Assembly: GCA_963697345.1 (NCBI GenBank)
Contig: CAVONS010000008.1
Span: 248,001-312,000 of the forward strand
DNA length: 64,000 nucleotides
From: Prado023 sp963697345
GTDB lineage: Bacteria > Actinomycetota > Actinomycetes > S36-B12 > CAIYMF01
Direction: 5' to 3'
The notes beneath the pieces were generated by a model. That model ran no database searches. It saw only the letters and a list, made by a program, of their open reading frames with translations, and was not told the origin of the DNA. The position numbers and the translations under genes were made by a program. Position 1 is the stretch's first letter. The number at the start of each line of letters is the position of its first letter. Of this stretch, positions 14,547 through 23,838 are shown piece by piece.

Positions 14547-17500
14547 GTGTCGAGCTTCGTCCATCTGCATGTGGCCTCCGGCTACTCGTTGCGCTACGGA
14601 ACCTCCCGGCCGGAGGCCCTCGTGGAGCGCGCGGCAGCGATGGGTCAGGACGGCTTGGCACTGACTGACCGGGAGGGCACCTACGGTGCTGTCGCTTTCG
14701 CGTTGGCCTGTCGGGCGGCAGGTATCAGCCCGATCCTCGGCGTGGATCTTGCTGCTGCCCCGCAGGTGTCTGTCTCAGCTGGCCCGGCCCGGCCCCAGCC
14801 GCGTGTTCCCACCCCGGCTCGTGGTGGGGTGGGGGTGGATCCGGGGCATCCCCGGGTCGTTCTGCTCGCCCGCGGGGCGGCGGGATGGGCCTCGGTGTGC
14901 CGGGCGGTCTCCGCGGCGCACCTGTCCGGGGAGCGTGGCCGTCCGCTGCTGACCCTGCCGATGCTCGGTGAGCACGCGGAGGGGCTGGTGGCCCTGCTCG
15001 GTCCGGACTCCGATGTGGGCCGGGCGCTGGCACGTCGTCGGCCCGACGAGGCTGAGCACCTGCTGGCAGGCTGGCGCGAGGTGCTGGGTGCGCAGGTGTG
15101 CATCGAGATCGTGTCCCACCGCAGTGGCGCGCGCGGTGACCGGGCCACGATGTCCAGCGCGTTCGCCGCGCGGATGCTGGCCTTCGCCAGGCGGGCTGGT
15201 GTGCCGGCGGTGCTGACCAACGCCGTTCGGCACATGACACCCGAGCAGGCACCGGTTGCCGACGTCCTGGATGCGATCCGACGGTTGGTCCCCCTGAACC
15301 CGCGGCACCTGGAACGTGCCAATGCCCAGGGCTATCTGAAGGACTCCGGTGAGATGCAGGTCGTCGCCGGGGAGATCGCCACGGCGGCCGGGGTGGGTCG
15401 ATCCGGGATGCAGCGGCTGCTGTCGATGACCCGAGACCTCGCGGACTCCTGTCGGCTGGACCCGGGCGCTGACCTGGGCATCGGCTCGGTGCATGTCCCC
15501 GAGCTCGACATCCTGTTCCCAGCCGGTGCCCCCGGGCTGGGGCGCGAGCAGATCCGCAGCGCCCCGGAGTCGGTCCAGGCCCGGATGGCGGACAGGGTGC
15601 TTCTCGATCGTTGCCGATCTGTGCTGGACGAGCGCTTCACCACGCTGCGCACCCATCGTGCGGCCACTGAACGGCTCGAGGCCGAGTTGGCGACCATCGC
15701 CACCCTGGGCTACGGGGGCTACTTCCTGACCGTTGCCGAGGTGGTGGACCTCATCCGCGGCATGGGTGTGCGTGTGGCCGCGCGTGGGTCCGGCGCCGGA
15801 AGCCTGGTCAACCATCTGCTGGGGATCTCCGGGGTCAACCCCTTGGAGCACGGGCTGATCATGGAACGTTTCCTGTCCCCGTTGCGCCAGGCCCTGCCGG
15901 ACATCGACATCGATGTGGAGTCCGCGCGTCGCACGGAGATCTACACCCGGATCCTGGAGAGGTTCGGTGGCCAGCGGTGCGTGGCGGTGTCCATGATGGA
16001 CACCTACCGGGTCCGGCACGCCGTGCGTGACGTGGGAGCCGCCCTGGGTATGCCTCCCGGCGAGATCGATGCCTTCGCCAAGGCGTTCCCGCACATCCGG
16101 GCCCGTGATGCTCGTTCCGCCCTGGCGGACCTGCCCGAGCTGCGCAGCTCCGGTTTGGGGCGTCTGGCGGCCCAGGGTCGGCTGGACGGCTTCCTCGACC
16201 TCGTCGAGGCTCTTGACGGGTTGCCCCGGCATGTGGCGCTGCACCCCTGTGGTGTGCTGCTCAGCGATGGATCGCTGCTGGACCGAACCCCGGTGGAAGC
16301 CAGCTGGATGGGGTTCCCGATGAGCCAGTTCGACAAGGATGCCGTCGAGGAGATGGGGTTCCTCAAGCTGGACGTCCTGGGCATCCGGATGCAGTCGGCG
16401 ATGGCCCATGCCATGGACGAGGTGGTCCGCATCGGCGGGGAGCCCATCGAGCTGGACGCCGTGGCCCTGGACGACCCGGGCACCTTCGAGATGATCCGTA
16501 CCACCCATACTCTCGGCTGCTTCCAGATCGAGTCCCCCGGGCAGCGGGAGCTGATCGGCAAGTTCGCGCCGGAGACCTTCGGCGACATCATCGTCGACAT
16601 CTCGCTGTTCCGGCCCGGCCCGGTGAAGTCGGACATGGTCTCCCCGTTCCTACGGGCACGGCAGGGTTGGGCGCAGGCTGATCTCCTGCACCCGGACCTC
16701 GAGCCGGTCCTGGCCGAGACCCATGGGGTCGTCGTGTTCCACGAACAGGTGATCGGCGTGATCGCCACGATCACCGGGTGCAGCCTCGCCCAGGCCGACG
16801 AGATCCGTCGCACGCTGGGTTCCCCGGAGGGCCAGGCCCAGGTCCGGGCCTGGTTCTACCCGCAGGCGCTGGATCGTGGCTACTCCCTCGAGGTGGTCGA
16901 GCGGGTCTGGGACGTGTTGCGGGCGTTCGCCTCATTCGGCTTCTGCAAGGCCCACGCGGCCGCCTTCGCACTGCCCACCTACCAGTCCGCGTGGTTGAAG
17001 GCCCATCACCCGGCGGCCTTCCTGTCCGGGGTGCTCACCCACGACCCCGGCATGTACCCCAAACGACTGATCCTCGACGACGCCCGGAACCTCGGGATCA
17101 GCATCCTCGGGGTGGACGTCAACCGCTCGGAGTCCGTCTACCGGGTTGAGAGCTGTCCGACTCCGGGGTCCCGGCCGACGCTTCCCGGGCTGCCCGACGG
17201 CAGCGCCCATGGGATCCGCCTGCCGCTGACCGAGGTCAAGGGGATCTCCTCGGCTGAGGTGGAGCGGATCGTCGCCGGGCAGCCCTACGCATCCCTGTCG
17301 GACTTCTGGCAGCGTGCAGCGGTCTGCACCCCCGTGGTGGAGAACCTGGTCCTGGCCGGGGGGTTCGACACGATCTATGGGATCGACCTGTCCAGCGGAG
17401 CGCGCCTGCGCGGCCAGGTGACCCGTCGTGACCTCCTGCTCGAGGTGGCCGACTGTGAACGCCTGTCACGCAGTGCCCGGACCGGCAGGAGCCGTGGGGC

Positions 17501-18470
17501 TCGTGCGAAGACGCGTGCCGATCCGCGTGCCGCGCGGGCGGCCAGCGCCTGGGGACCCGGCCGGGCCTCGGAGTCGACGGCTCTCCCCAGCTCGGCCGAC
17601 CCTGCTCTGGCCGCCGCTGCCCAGTCCCAGGCTGCTGCGCAGGTGCTGCCCAGCGCGGTGCAGCTGTCCCTCGAGCTTCCCATGGGTGGTGGGCAGGGCC
17701 GGGGCAGTGGGCTGCCGGAGATGTCGACCGGCGAGGGCGTCCGTGCGGAGCTGGACATCCTCGGCATGGATGTCAGCCACCATGTCCTGGACTTCTACCG
17801 GCCGATGCTGGCGGACCTCGCCGTGGTGCCGGCCCGGGACCTCCTGGCCCAGCGATCCGAGAGTCAGGTGTGGGTCGCGGGGGTGAAGGTCGCCACCCAG
17901 ACCCCGCCGATCCGCAGCGGTCGGCGGGTTGTGTTCCTCACCCTCGATGACTCGACCGGCCCGGTCGATGCGACCTTCTTCGAGGACGCCCAGGACCCCT
18001 ATGCCGCGACAGTATTCGCCGGCTGGCTGCTGATGGTCCGCGGAGTGACGCGGCGGACCGGGCCACGGGGCATCTCGGTCCGGGCGACCGGGTGCTGGGA
18101 CCTCGGGGTCGTGCACGAGGTCTGGCAGGCGGGGGGCCGGGAATCGGTGGCCGAGTACATCGCCTCCTTCCCGACGGTCGACACCCGTCGCCGGCGCGCC
18201 GCGCAGGTCGTCGACGTCCCGGTGGCAGAGGACGCCACGTCAGGTCAGCGGGCAGTCGGACGCTCTCCGGTGGGGATCGGTCGCACCGCAGCGGGTGGGA
18301 TGGGCCAGCGTCGCCGGGTGCTGGTCCACGCCAGCGGCTTCAAGCAGTCGCCCTACGCGGACGTCAAGCCGGCAGGTGACGATCCAGCTGGTCCACCCAA
18401 GGCGCCCGACCCCCGCACCCGGGCACCGGGCAAGCTCTGGCACGCCAGCCCTGGGAGCAGCGGATGGTAG
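14547..18470 (+). CDS. dnaE2: error-prone DNA polymerase III alpha subunit, DnaE2 type
   Basis: A 1307-residue C-family DNA polymerase. It begins with a PHP domain (FVHLHVASGYSLRYGTSRPE). The palm active site is PDIDIDVESARR at about residue 450, and the fingers, helix-hairpin-helix and OB domains follow. The C-terminal tail ends with SGFKQSPYADVKPAG and KLWHASPGSSG, a DnaE2-type ending. DnaE2 enzymes copy damaged DNA and cause induced mutation. It is longer than the usual 1050-1100 residues, with Ala/Ser-rich insertions near residues 85-100 and 970-1050. GTG start; the operon context behind an SOS box, with the separate replicative dnaE at 57677, supports the DnaE2 assignment. Confidence 0.9.
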   Translation: MSSFVHLHVASGYSLRYGTSRPEALVERAAAMGQDGLALTDREGTYGAVAFALACRAAGISPILGVDLAAAPQVSVSAGPARPQPRVPTPARGGVGVDPGHPRVVLLARGAAGWASVCRAVSAAHLSGERGRPLLTLPMLGEHAEGLVALLGPDSDVGRALARRRPDEAEHLLAGWREVLGAQVCIEIVSHRSGARGDRATMSSAFAARMLAFARRAGVPAVLTNAVRHMTPEQAPVADVLDAIRRLVPLNPRHLERANAQGYLKDSGEMQVVAGEIATAAGVGRSGMQRLLSMTRDLADSCRLDPGADLGIGSVHVPELDILFPAGAPGLGREQIRSAPESVQARMADRVLLDRCRSVLDERFTTLRTHRAATERLEAELATIATLGYGGYFLTVAEVVDLIRGMGVRVAARGSGAGSLVNHLLGISGVNPLEHGLIMERFLSPLRQALPDIDIDVESARRTEIYTRILERFGGQRCVAVSMMDTYRVRHAVRDVGAALGMPPGEIDAFAKAFPHIRARDARSALADLPELRSSGLGRLAAQGRLDGFLDLVEALDGLPRHVALHPCGVLLSDGSLLDRTPVEASWMGFPMSQFDKDAVEEMGFLKLDVLGIRMQSAMAHAMDEVVRIGGEPIELDAVALDDPGTFEMIRTTHTLGCFQIESPGQRELIGKFAPETFGDIIVDISLFRPGPVKSDMVSPFLRARQGWAQADLLHPDLEPVLAETHGVVVFHEQVIGVIATITGCSLAQADEIRRTLGSPEGQAQVRAWFYPQALDRGYSLEVVERVWDVLRAFASFGFCKAHAAAFALPTYQSAWLKAHHPAAFLSGVLTHDPGMYPKRLILDDARNLGISILGVDVNRSESVYRVESCPTPGSRPTLPGLPDGSAHGIRLPLTEVKGISSAEVERIVAGQPYASLSDFWQRAAVCTPVVENLVLAGGFDTIYGIDLSSGARLRGQVTRRDLLLEVADCERLSRSARTGRSRGARAKTRADPRAARAASAWGPGRASESTALPSSADPALAAAAQSQAAAQVLPSAVQLSLELPMGGGQGRGSGLPEMSTGEGVRAELDILGMDVSHHVLDFYRPMLADLAVVPARDLLAQRSESQVWVAGVKVATQTPPIRSGRRVVFLTLDDSTGPVDATFFEDAQDPYAATVFAGWLLMVRGVTRRTGPRGISVRATGCWDLGVVHEVWQAGGRESVAEYIASFPTVDTRRRRAAQVVDVPVAEDATSGQRAVGRSPVGIGRTAAGGMGQRRRVLVHASGFKQSPYADVKPAGDDPAGPPKAPDPRTRAPGKLWHASPGSSGW

Positions 18471-18492
18471 GAAGTCCCCCAGGAGGTGTCAC

Positions 18493-19788
18493 GTGAGCCG
18501 GAGTCAGATCACCCGCCCCCCGGCGCCCACGGGCCTGGGCGACGATGATTCTGGCTGCTCCATCCTCCACGTGGACATGGATGCCTTCTTCGCGTCCGTG
18601 GAGGTCGCCAGGCGCCCCGAGCTGCGGGGGAAGCCCATGATCGTCGGCGGGGTGGGCAGCCGAGGGGTGGTCGTGGCCGCCACCTACGAGGCACGCAAGT
18701 ACGGAATCCACTCCGCCATGCCCATGAGCCGAGCGCTGCGGCTGGCCCCCGACATCATCGTGGTGCCCGGGGACCACGCCCACTACTCCGAGGTCTCAGC
18801 CTCGGTCATGGAGCTCTTCACAGCGGTCACCTCGCGAGTCGAGGTGCTGGGCCTCGATGAGGCGTTCCTCGATGTCTCGGGTGCCCGTCGCACCCACGGG
18901 TCCCCGCGGGCCGTTGCCGAGATGATCCGTGCCCAGGTGTTCGACGAGCAGGGCATCACCTGCTCGATCGGGGTGGCTCCCACCAAGTTCGTTGCGAAGC
19001 TGGCCTCCACCCAGTGCAAACCCGATGGACTCCTGGTCGTGCCCGCTGACCGGGTCATCTCCTTCCTGCACCCCATGCCTGTCGGTGCGCTGTGGGGAGT
19101 CGGTGAGCGAACCGAGGAGCAGCTGCACCGGCTTGGCCTGCGTACCGTCGCCGATATCGCCCACACCCCGCGGGCCACCCTGATCCGTGCTCTGGGCAAT
19201 GCCGCGGGGGCTCATCTGGCCGACCTCGCCTGGGGGCGCGATGACCGCACGGTCAGCACTCACGAGCGCGAGCGCAGTGTGGGAGCCGAGGAGACGTTCG
19301 CCCGGGACATCGATGATCCCGAGCTGATCCTGGCCGAGCTGCTCCGGTTGTCCGAGAAGGTCGGGGGGCGGATGCGCCGAGCGGGCCTGTCCGGCAGCAC
19401 GGTCTCGATCAAGGTCCGCTTCGCTGACTTCACCACCATCACCCGCTCACGCAAGCGCAAGGTGCCCACGGACGTCAGTCGCGAGATCTTCCATGAGGCC
19501 CGCGCGCTGTTCCAGGCGCTACACCTGGACAGGGCACGAATCCGGCTGGTCGGGGTCCGCGTCGAGGGCATCCTGGAATCGGACGAGGTGGAATCCCAAC
19601 TCATCCTCGGCGCCCCCGACCGCGGCTGGCGCGAGGCAGAGGAAGCCGTCGACCGACTGTCGGCCAAGTACGGGTCGGGCAGTGTGCGCCCTGCTCGGCT
19701 GCTGCCCGGGCACGCCGACGAGGGGGAGCCGCATGACCCCGTCCGGGGAGCGGAGCCGGGAGGAGCAGTCGCTCGGCGAACCCCCTGA
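18493..19788 (+). CDS. dinB: Y-family DNA polymerase IV (DinB)
   Basis: A 431-residue Y-family polymerase with CSILHVDMDAFFASVEVARR at about residues 24-43 and EVLGLDEAFLDVSGARR at about 115-131. The catalytic carboxylates (Asp in DMDAFF, Asp-Glu in LDEAF) are present, so unlike ImuB it should be active. The little-finger domain follows (VSIKVRFADFTTITRSRK). It bypasses lesions with low fidelity. The GTG at 18493 has a good site (AGGAGG) and comes 22 bases after dnaE2; the frame runs further upstream but overlaps dnaE2. It is the last gene of the SOS run. A clear clamp-binding motif at the C terminus was not found. Confidence 0.88.
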   Translation: MSRSQITRPPAPTGLGDDDSGCSILHVDMDAFFASVEVARRPELRGKPMIVGGVGSRGVVVAATYEARKYGIHSAMPMSRALRLAPDIIVVPGDHAHYSEVSASVMELFTAVTSRVEVLGLDEAFLDVSGARRTHGSPRAVAEMIRAQVFDEQGITCSIGVAPTKFVAKLASTQCKPDGLLVVPADRVISFLHPMPVGALWGVGERTEEQLHRLGLRTVADIAHTPRATLIRALGNAAGAHLADLAWGRDDRTVSTHERERSVGAEETFARDIDDPELILAELLRLSEKVGGRMRRAGLSGSTVSIKVRFADFTTITRSRKRKVPTDVSREIFHEARALFQALHLDRARIRLVGVRVEGILESDEVESQLILGAPDRGWREAEEAVDRLSAKYGSGSVRPARLLPGHADEGEPHDPVRGAEPGGAVARRTP

Positions 19789-19843
19789 CAAACTGATGGG
19801 CACCAACACGCCGATTCGGGTTTCCTATTCGGCAAACCCTGCT

Positions 19844-19849
19844 TATCCT
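19844..19849 (+). promoter_or_regulatory. putative -10 for the DUF3040 gene
   Basis: TATCCT lies in a locally AT-richer spacer of about 100 bp, with a predicted start near 19856 and a 37-base leader holding TAGGAGG. No convincing -35 is seen. Confidence 0.4.
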
Positions 19850-19892
19850 GTGTTCTACACGCCGTTCTTACCACACCCAGTAGGAGGTCCCT

Positions 19893-20324
19893 GTGCCGCT
19901 CTCCGAGCACGAGCAGCGCCTGCTGGAGCAGATGGAGCGGGCCCTCTACGCAGAGGATCCCAAGTTCGCCACGAACATGCGCAGCGCGAAGGCGAGTGCA
20001 GGTGATCGCCGACGGGTCGCGATCGGAGTCGTAGCGCTCCTCATCGGCCTGGGCATGCTGGTGGCTGGAGTGGCCGCGAAGTTGGTCATCGTGGGAGTGC
20101 TGGGGTTCCTGGCCATGGTCGGTGGTCTCTGGTTGGCCATCAGCGCGATGACTCCTGGCAAGGAGGTCCCGGCGACCGCCGAGGGCGCCGATCCACAGAC
20201 CCCCACGGATATCTCGAGCCGTCGGACCGGTCGGGGACCCAGGTCCAAGCAACGGTCGGGGGAGTCCCTGACCGATCGCATGGAGGCGCGCTGGCGCAAG
20301 CGTCGCGAGACCGGCGACTTCTGA
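19893..20324 (+). CDS. DUF3040 domain membrane protein
   Basis: A 143-residue protein opening with the DUF3040 signature PLSEHEQRLLEQMERALYAE (residues 2-21) and DPKFA. Two adjacent transmembrane helices (about residues 46-66 and 69-90) and a basic, Arg-rich cytoplasmic tail (about 110-143) follow. The family is almost confined to Actinobacteria and often lies near division and cell-wall genes; its function is not known. A GTG start follows an excellent site (TAGGAGGTCCCT). It stands alone between dinB and the convergent hydrolase. Confidence 0.88.
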   Translation: MPLSEHEQRLLEQMERALYAEDPKFATNMRSAKASAGDRRRVAIGVVALLIGLGMLVAGVAAKLVIVGVLGFLAMVGGLWLAISAMTPGKEVPATAEGADPQTPTDISSRRTGRGPRSKQRSGESLTDRMEARWRKRRETGDF

Positions 20325-20334
20325 CCGATCGGTC
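20323..20334. other. 12-bp perfect palindrome after the DUF3040 gene
   Basis: GACCGATCGGTC overlaps the DUF3040 stop codon in the 152-bp gap before the convergent hydrolase gene. It has no loop, so it is more like an operator or chance palindrome than a terminator. Nothing else stands out in this gap. Confidence 0.35.
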
Positions 20335-20476
20335 CACATCCCCGGGCAGTCAGTCACCATCGGGAGGGAAGCGACGCCCGACGTCCCCTGACGTGTGCCT
20401 CGCGTGCGTGAACTGAGTGGTCACCAGGCGATCCCCTGCCGGACGGGATCAAGGCCCTCATCCTGCAGAGGAGCCC

Positions 20477-21307
20477 CTACTGCACGTGTGCGTCGAGCCA
20501 CTCGACCACATCGCCGAGCACCTCATCCTTCTCCGGCTCATTGTGGGGCTCGTGGAGCAGGCCATCGTAGATCTTCACCGTCACATCACCGTCGACCTTG
20601 CTGGCGAACTCCTCCGTTCCACGGGCATAGGCGATCGGATCGTCGGACCCATGGATCATGAGCAGGGGCAGTGTGAAGTCACTGGCGTGGGCCAGTGCCC
20701 AGTCTGCGCCCGTGGCTCCGTCCTTGCCCAGCGCGAAAGACGCCTTGTCGTGGACGAGTGGATCAGCCCGGTACGCCTCGAGCACCTGCGGGTCGCGCGA
20801 GAGCCCGGTGTCGTCGAGACCCGAGGGGATGGCGATGGTCGGCAGTGCAGATCCGAGCAGCTTCGCCGCTGTCATCTTGACCTGCTGCTCAAGGACGGGG
20901 CTGCGCAGCCCGGCGCTCGAGACGACGACTCCCGCAAGGTCGGGCCGCTGGCGCAGCGTGTAGGTCAGCGCGAGCAGGCCGCCGAGGGAGTGGCCGAAGA
21001 GGAACCGCGGCACCCCGGGTACCCGGGCCCTGGCGTCGGCAAGACAGGCCGCGATGTCCTCAAGCGTCCGGTCGAAGGGAGTGTGGCCCCGGCCGCCGGG
21101 CGAAGCGCCGTGCCCCCGCAGGTCGAAGGCGCCCACCGCGTACCCGGCCTCGGTGAGCCGCTCGGCGACGTGTGCCTGCCGTCCCGAGTGCTCACCGAGC
21201 CCATGGATGTGGACCACGGTGGCCTTGGGCACGCCCGTCGGCTGCCACCAGGTGGCGCTCAGAACGGTGCCATCGGCCGAATGAAGTGCAAAGCTCGTGG
21301 ACGTCAT
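20477..21307 (-). CDS. alpha/beta hydrolase, monoacylglycerol lipase type
   Basis: A 276-residue serine hydrolase with the lysophospholipase/monoglyceride lipase pattern: ATVVHIHGLGEHSGR (about residues 30-44), FDLRGHGASPG, the nucleophile elbow FGHSLGG (about residues 108-114), the acid in IHGSDDPIA and the His in LLHEPHNEPE. It probably releases fatty acids from monoacylglycerols or similar esters in the cytoplasm; no signal peptide is seen. An in-frame GTG at 21325 lies within a 7-bp hairpin, so I prefer the ATG at 21307. It is 53 bases downstream of the transglutaminase gene on the same strand and may share its transcript. Confidence 0.82.
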   Translation of the reverse strand: MTSTSFALHSADGTVLSATWWQPTGVPKATVVHIHGLGEHSGRQAHVAERLTEAGYAVGAFDLRGHGASPGGRGHTPFDRTLEDIAACLADARARVPGVPRFLFGHSLGGLLALTYTLRQRPDLAGVVVSSAGLRSPVLEQQVKMTAAKLLGSALPTIAIPSGLDDTGLSRDPQVLEAYRADPLVHDKASFALGKDGATGADWALAHASDFTLPLLMIHGSDDPIAYARGTEEFASKVDGDVTVKIYDGLLHEPHNEPEKDEVLGDVVEWLDAHVQ

Positions 21308-21317
21308 CTCCGAATCA

Positions 21318-21338
21318 TCCCTCACTGCACATGAGGGA
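21318..21338 (-). other. 7-bp hairpin between the transglutaminase and hydrolase genes
   Basis: TCCCTCA (21318-21324) and TGAGGGA (21332-21338) pair around a seven-base loop and cover the alternative GTG start of the hydrolase. It may act as a weak terminator, an operator or a translation control. Confidence 0.4.
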
Positions 21339-21360
21339 GGAGACGGGGGTGCTGTACGTC

Positions 21361-23838
21361 CTACTGCGCGCCGGCCCTCCCTTGGGTGCGCGTACCCAGC
21401 GCGGCGAGCACCGACCGCGGGAGCGCCACCGCCAGCAGCCGGCGTGACCAGCCGGCGCGGCGGGCCAGGGCGCGCCGCACGATGCGCACGTCGTCGGTCA
21501 GGGCCCCCCGTCGCTGCCCACTGTCAGTCCTGGGTCCTTGATCCACCACGCGGGTCCCGCCGGTTGGCGGCTCGTTGGGCGGGCCGGCCGCAGTGGAAGG
21601 CCCGGACCCGGACGAGGCGGGCTCTGGCCCGCGCGCGTCCCGGGTGCGCTCGGGCATGCCGTAGCGCTGCCACTCGACGCCATGCAGGATCCGATGCAGT
21701 GCACCGATCGCGTCCGCGGAGCCAGCAGAGTCGGGCCCTGCTTCGGGGGCGCTCAGGACGTGGGCGACCTCGGCCAGCGTCGCCCGTGGCGTGGCACGCT
21801 GACCTCCCAGGCGCAGATCGATCGTGGTGTCGACGACCTCCTGGTACATCGACTCGGCATCGCCCCTGCGCACGCGTCCACGGCGGCGGGCCACCCGGAC
21901 CACCCCCGGCAGGAGCATCAATGCCAGGGCGAACAGGAGAAGGATGCGGCGTACGGGCAGGGCACTGCGCGTCGCCAGGCCATCAGCGGTGAAGCCCTCG
22001 GCCTCGTCGGGCACCTGGGCCGGGGTATCGCTGTCTGCGTCGGAGGGGGCTTCGGAGGCCTCTTCCGGTGCCTCGGTGGGGGCCGCCTGGTTCGTCTGAC
22101 TTGAGCCCGTGTAGCTCGGCGTTGTTGCGGTGGGCGCCCCGGGGGTCGGCTCGAAGCGCACCCAGCCCGCCGACCCCATCCACAGCTCGGGCCAGGCGTG
22201 GGCGTCGGTGCCGCGCACGATCCACTGGTCGCCCTCCAGCCGGCCCTGCGTGAAGCCGACCGCAACGCGGGCCGGAATCCCCACGGAGCGCGCCATCAGC
22301 GCCATCGTCGCGGCGAACTGCTCGCAGTACCCGATGCGCTCGTCGAGGAAGTCGCCCAGCGCATCACCACTGGAGCCTCCCTCGATCTGCGTGGAGTAGC
22401 TGAAGCCGCCGTCGATGGTGAACCAGCGCTGCAGCGCGATCGCCGCGTCGAACGGGGTGGTGGCACCGGCGGTGATCTCACGCGCGAGCTGGGGGAGCTC
22501 GTCCCCGGTCACCGGCGCGGGATCCTCGAGGTTCTCCGCGAAGACCTGTTCGGGACGAGGGGGCACAGTGCTGGCGGCGCGCAGCGCTTCACTGTCCAGG
22601 GACTGCACGGCGGCCACCAGCCCGATGCGCGTTCCCTGGACGCTGCCGCCGTCGGCGCGAATGGGCAGGGACGTCCTCTGGTCCCACACCACCGGCCAGT
22701 CGTTGAGTGTGGAGAAGGTCCCTCCCGGGCTGGGCAGGGTCACCCCGGACAACGGGCCGACATCGAGTTGGTACTCGACAAGCGGGCCGGGGGGCGGCTG
22801 ATTGGCCGACGGGATCGTCCCGTTGCCCAGGGCAGGAGGCACGGGACCGGACTCACTGGGCTGGACCGGACTCCACTGCTCGCCGTCGAAGGTCTCCAGG
22901 ATCGACAGGCGCAGGTAGTCGGGCCGAGCGGTCGTGGTCGCCAGCGTCATCACGGGCCTGGTGTCGTTGCTGACCAGCGAGCGGCGCAGCGAGACCAGTG
23001 CATCGAGCTCGACCGAACCGCCGCCGGACCCGGTGGTCACATCGACGGGTTCAGCCGGCCCACGAAGTGTCGTGAGACCACCTGCCAGGAGGGCCAGCGA
23101 CGTGATCGCGCCCGCGATCGCCAGCCCGGTCCCCGGGGATCCCGCGCGAGCCCCTGGACTCCAGCGCGCGGCGCGATCCCTCTGCAGGGCCGACAGGATG
23201 GCCAGCCACCCCAGGGCGATCACGGCGAAGGCCCACCACGGAGATGTTCCGCGGTTGATCACCCACGGCACCAGGAACAGGGCCGCCAGCGGGATCAGGG
23301 TCATGCCGGGAAGGTCGAGGCCGGCAGCCAGGGTGTCCACCACGAGGGCGGCCAGACCGATCCCGGCGACGATCAGCAGGAGCAGTCCCGCGTCCGGCCC
23401 GGCCGGCGGTTGTGTGGCGGCTGCGTAGTCGCGGCCCTGGGCGGCGAGCTCCTGCAGGCGTGCGAGCGCCGCCGGTCCTGGCAGCACCCCCCAGCGGGCC
23501 TCATCCCGGGCGAAGAGCATGGCAAGGGTGAACAGCAGGGCCCCGAACTGCAGGAGGGGCGTCAGCGGCGCTGGAAGGCGCAGCGTCCGGGATGTCACCC
23601 CGACGAGGGCGATGACGGTGACGACGACCACAGTGCGGGTGAACCACCAGGCACCGTCGAGCAGCGGCAGCATGCACAGGGACCCGAGCACGACCGCCAG
23701 GGCACCGATCGCCGAGGCATGGACGCGGGCTTCGGAGATCCGCGAGCCCAACGCCTCGACCCGGCCCGCGCGCACGCCGGGTCGCTGCTCCACGTGCCCG
23801 CGTGGCGGCTCCCTGCGAACGTGCGTGTCCGTGCTCAT
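21361..23838 (-). CDS. membrane-anchored transglutaminase-like protein (DUF3488-transglutaminase-DUF4129)
   Basis: An 825-residue protein. About six transmembrane helices lie in the first 240 residues (DUF3488). An extracytoplasmic transglutaminase core follows near residues 500-590, with RIGYCEQFAATMALMARSVG, IPARVAVGFTQG, GTDAHAWPELWM and GWVRFEPTPG holding the Cys, His and Asp triad. Then comes a Pro/Glu/Ala-rich linker, another helix (RILLLFALALMLLPGVVRVA) and a DUF4129-like cytoplasmic tail. The start at 23838 overlaps the stop of the DUF58 gene (ATGA). MoxR-DUF58-transglutaminase operons are widespread and thought to act in envelope protein maturation, but the substrate is unknown. Confidence 0.88.
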   Translation of the reverse strand: MSTDTHVRREPPRGHVEQRPGVRAGRVEALGSRISEARVHASAIGALAVVLGSLCMLPLLDGAWWFTRTVVVVTVIALVGVTSRTLRLPAPLTPLLQFGALLFTLAMLFARDEARWGVLPGPAALARLQELAAQGRDYAAATQPPAGPDAGLLLLIVAGIGLAALVVDTLAAGLDLPGMTLIPLAALFLVPWVINRGTSPWWAFAVIALGWLAILSALQRDRAARWSPGARAGSPGTGLAIAGAITSLALLAGGLTTLRGPAEPVDVTTGSGGGSVELDALVSLRRSLVSNDTRPVMTLATTTARPDYLRLSILETFDGEQWSPVQPSESGPVPPALGNGTIPSANQPPPGPLVEYQLDVGPLSGVTLPSPGGTFSTLNDWPVVWDQRTSLPIRADGGSVQGTRIGLVAAVQSLDSEALRAASTVPPRPEQVFAENLEDPAPVTGDELPQLAREITAGATTPFDAAIALQRWFTIDGGFSYSTQIEGGSSGDALGDFLDERIGYCEQFAATMALMARSVGIPARVAVGFTQGRLEGDQWIVRGTDAHAWPELWMGSAGWVRFEPTPGAPTATTPSYTGSSQTNQAAPTEAPEEASEAPSDADSDTPAQVPDEAEGFTADGLATRSALPVRRILLLFALALMLLPGVVRVARRRGRVRRGDAESMYQEVVDTTIDLRLGGQRATPRATLAEVAHVLSAPEAGPDSAGSADAIGALHRILHGVEWQRYGMPERTRDARGPEPASSGSGPSTAAGPPNEPPTGGTRVVDQGPRTDSGQRRGALTDDVRIVRRALARRAGWSRRLLAVALPRSVLAALGTRTQGRAGAQ

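Noticed and set aside
18295..18492. N-terminal extension of DinB overlapping dnaE2.
   Set aside because: The extension is an out-of-frame reading of the dnaE2 tail; the GTG at 18493 has a good ribosome binding site and directly precedes the conserved domain.
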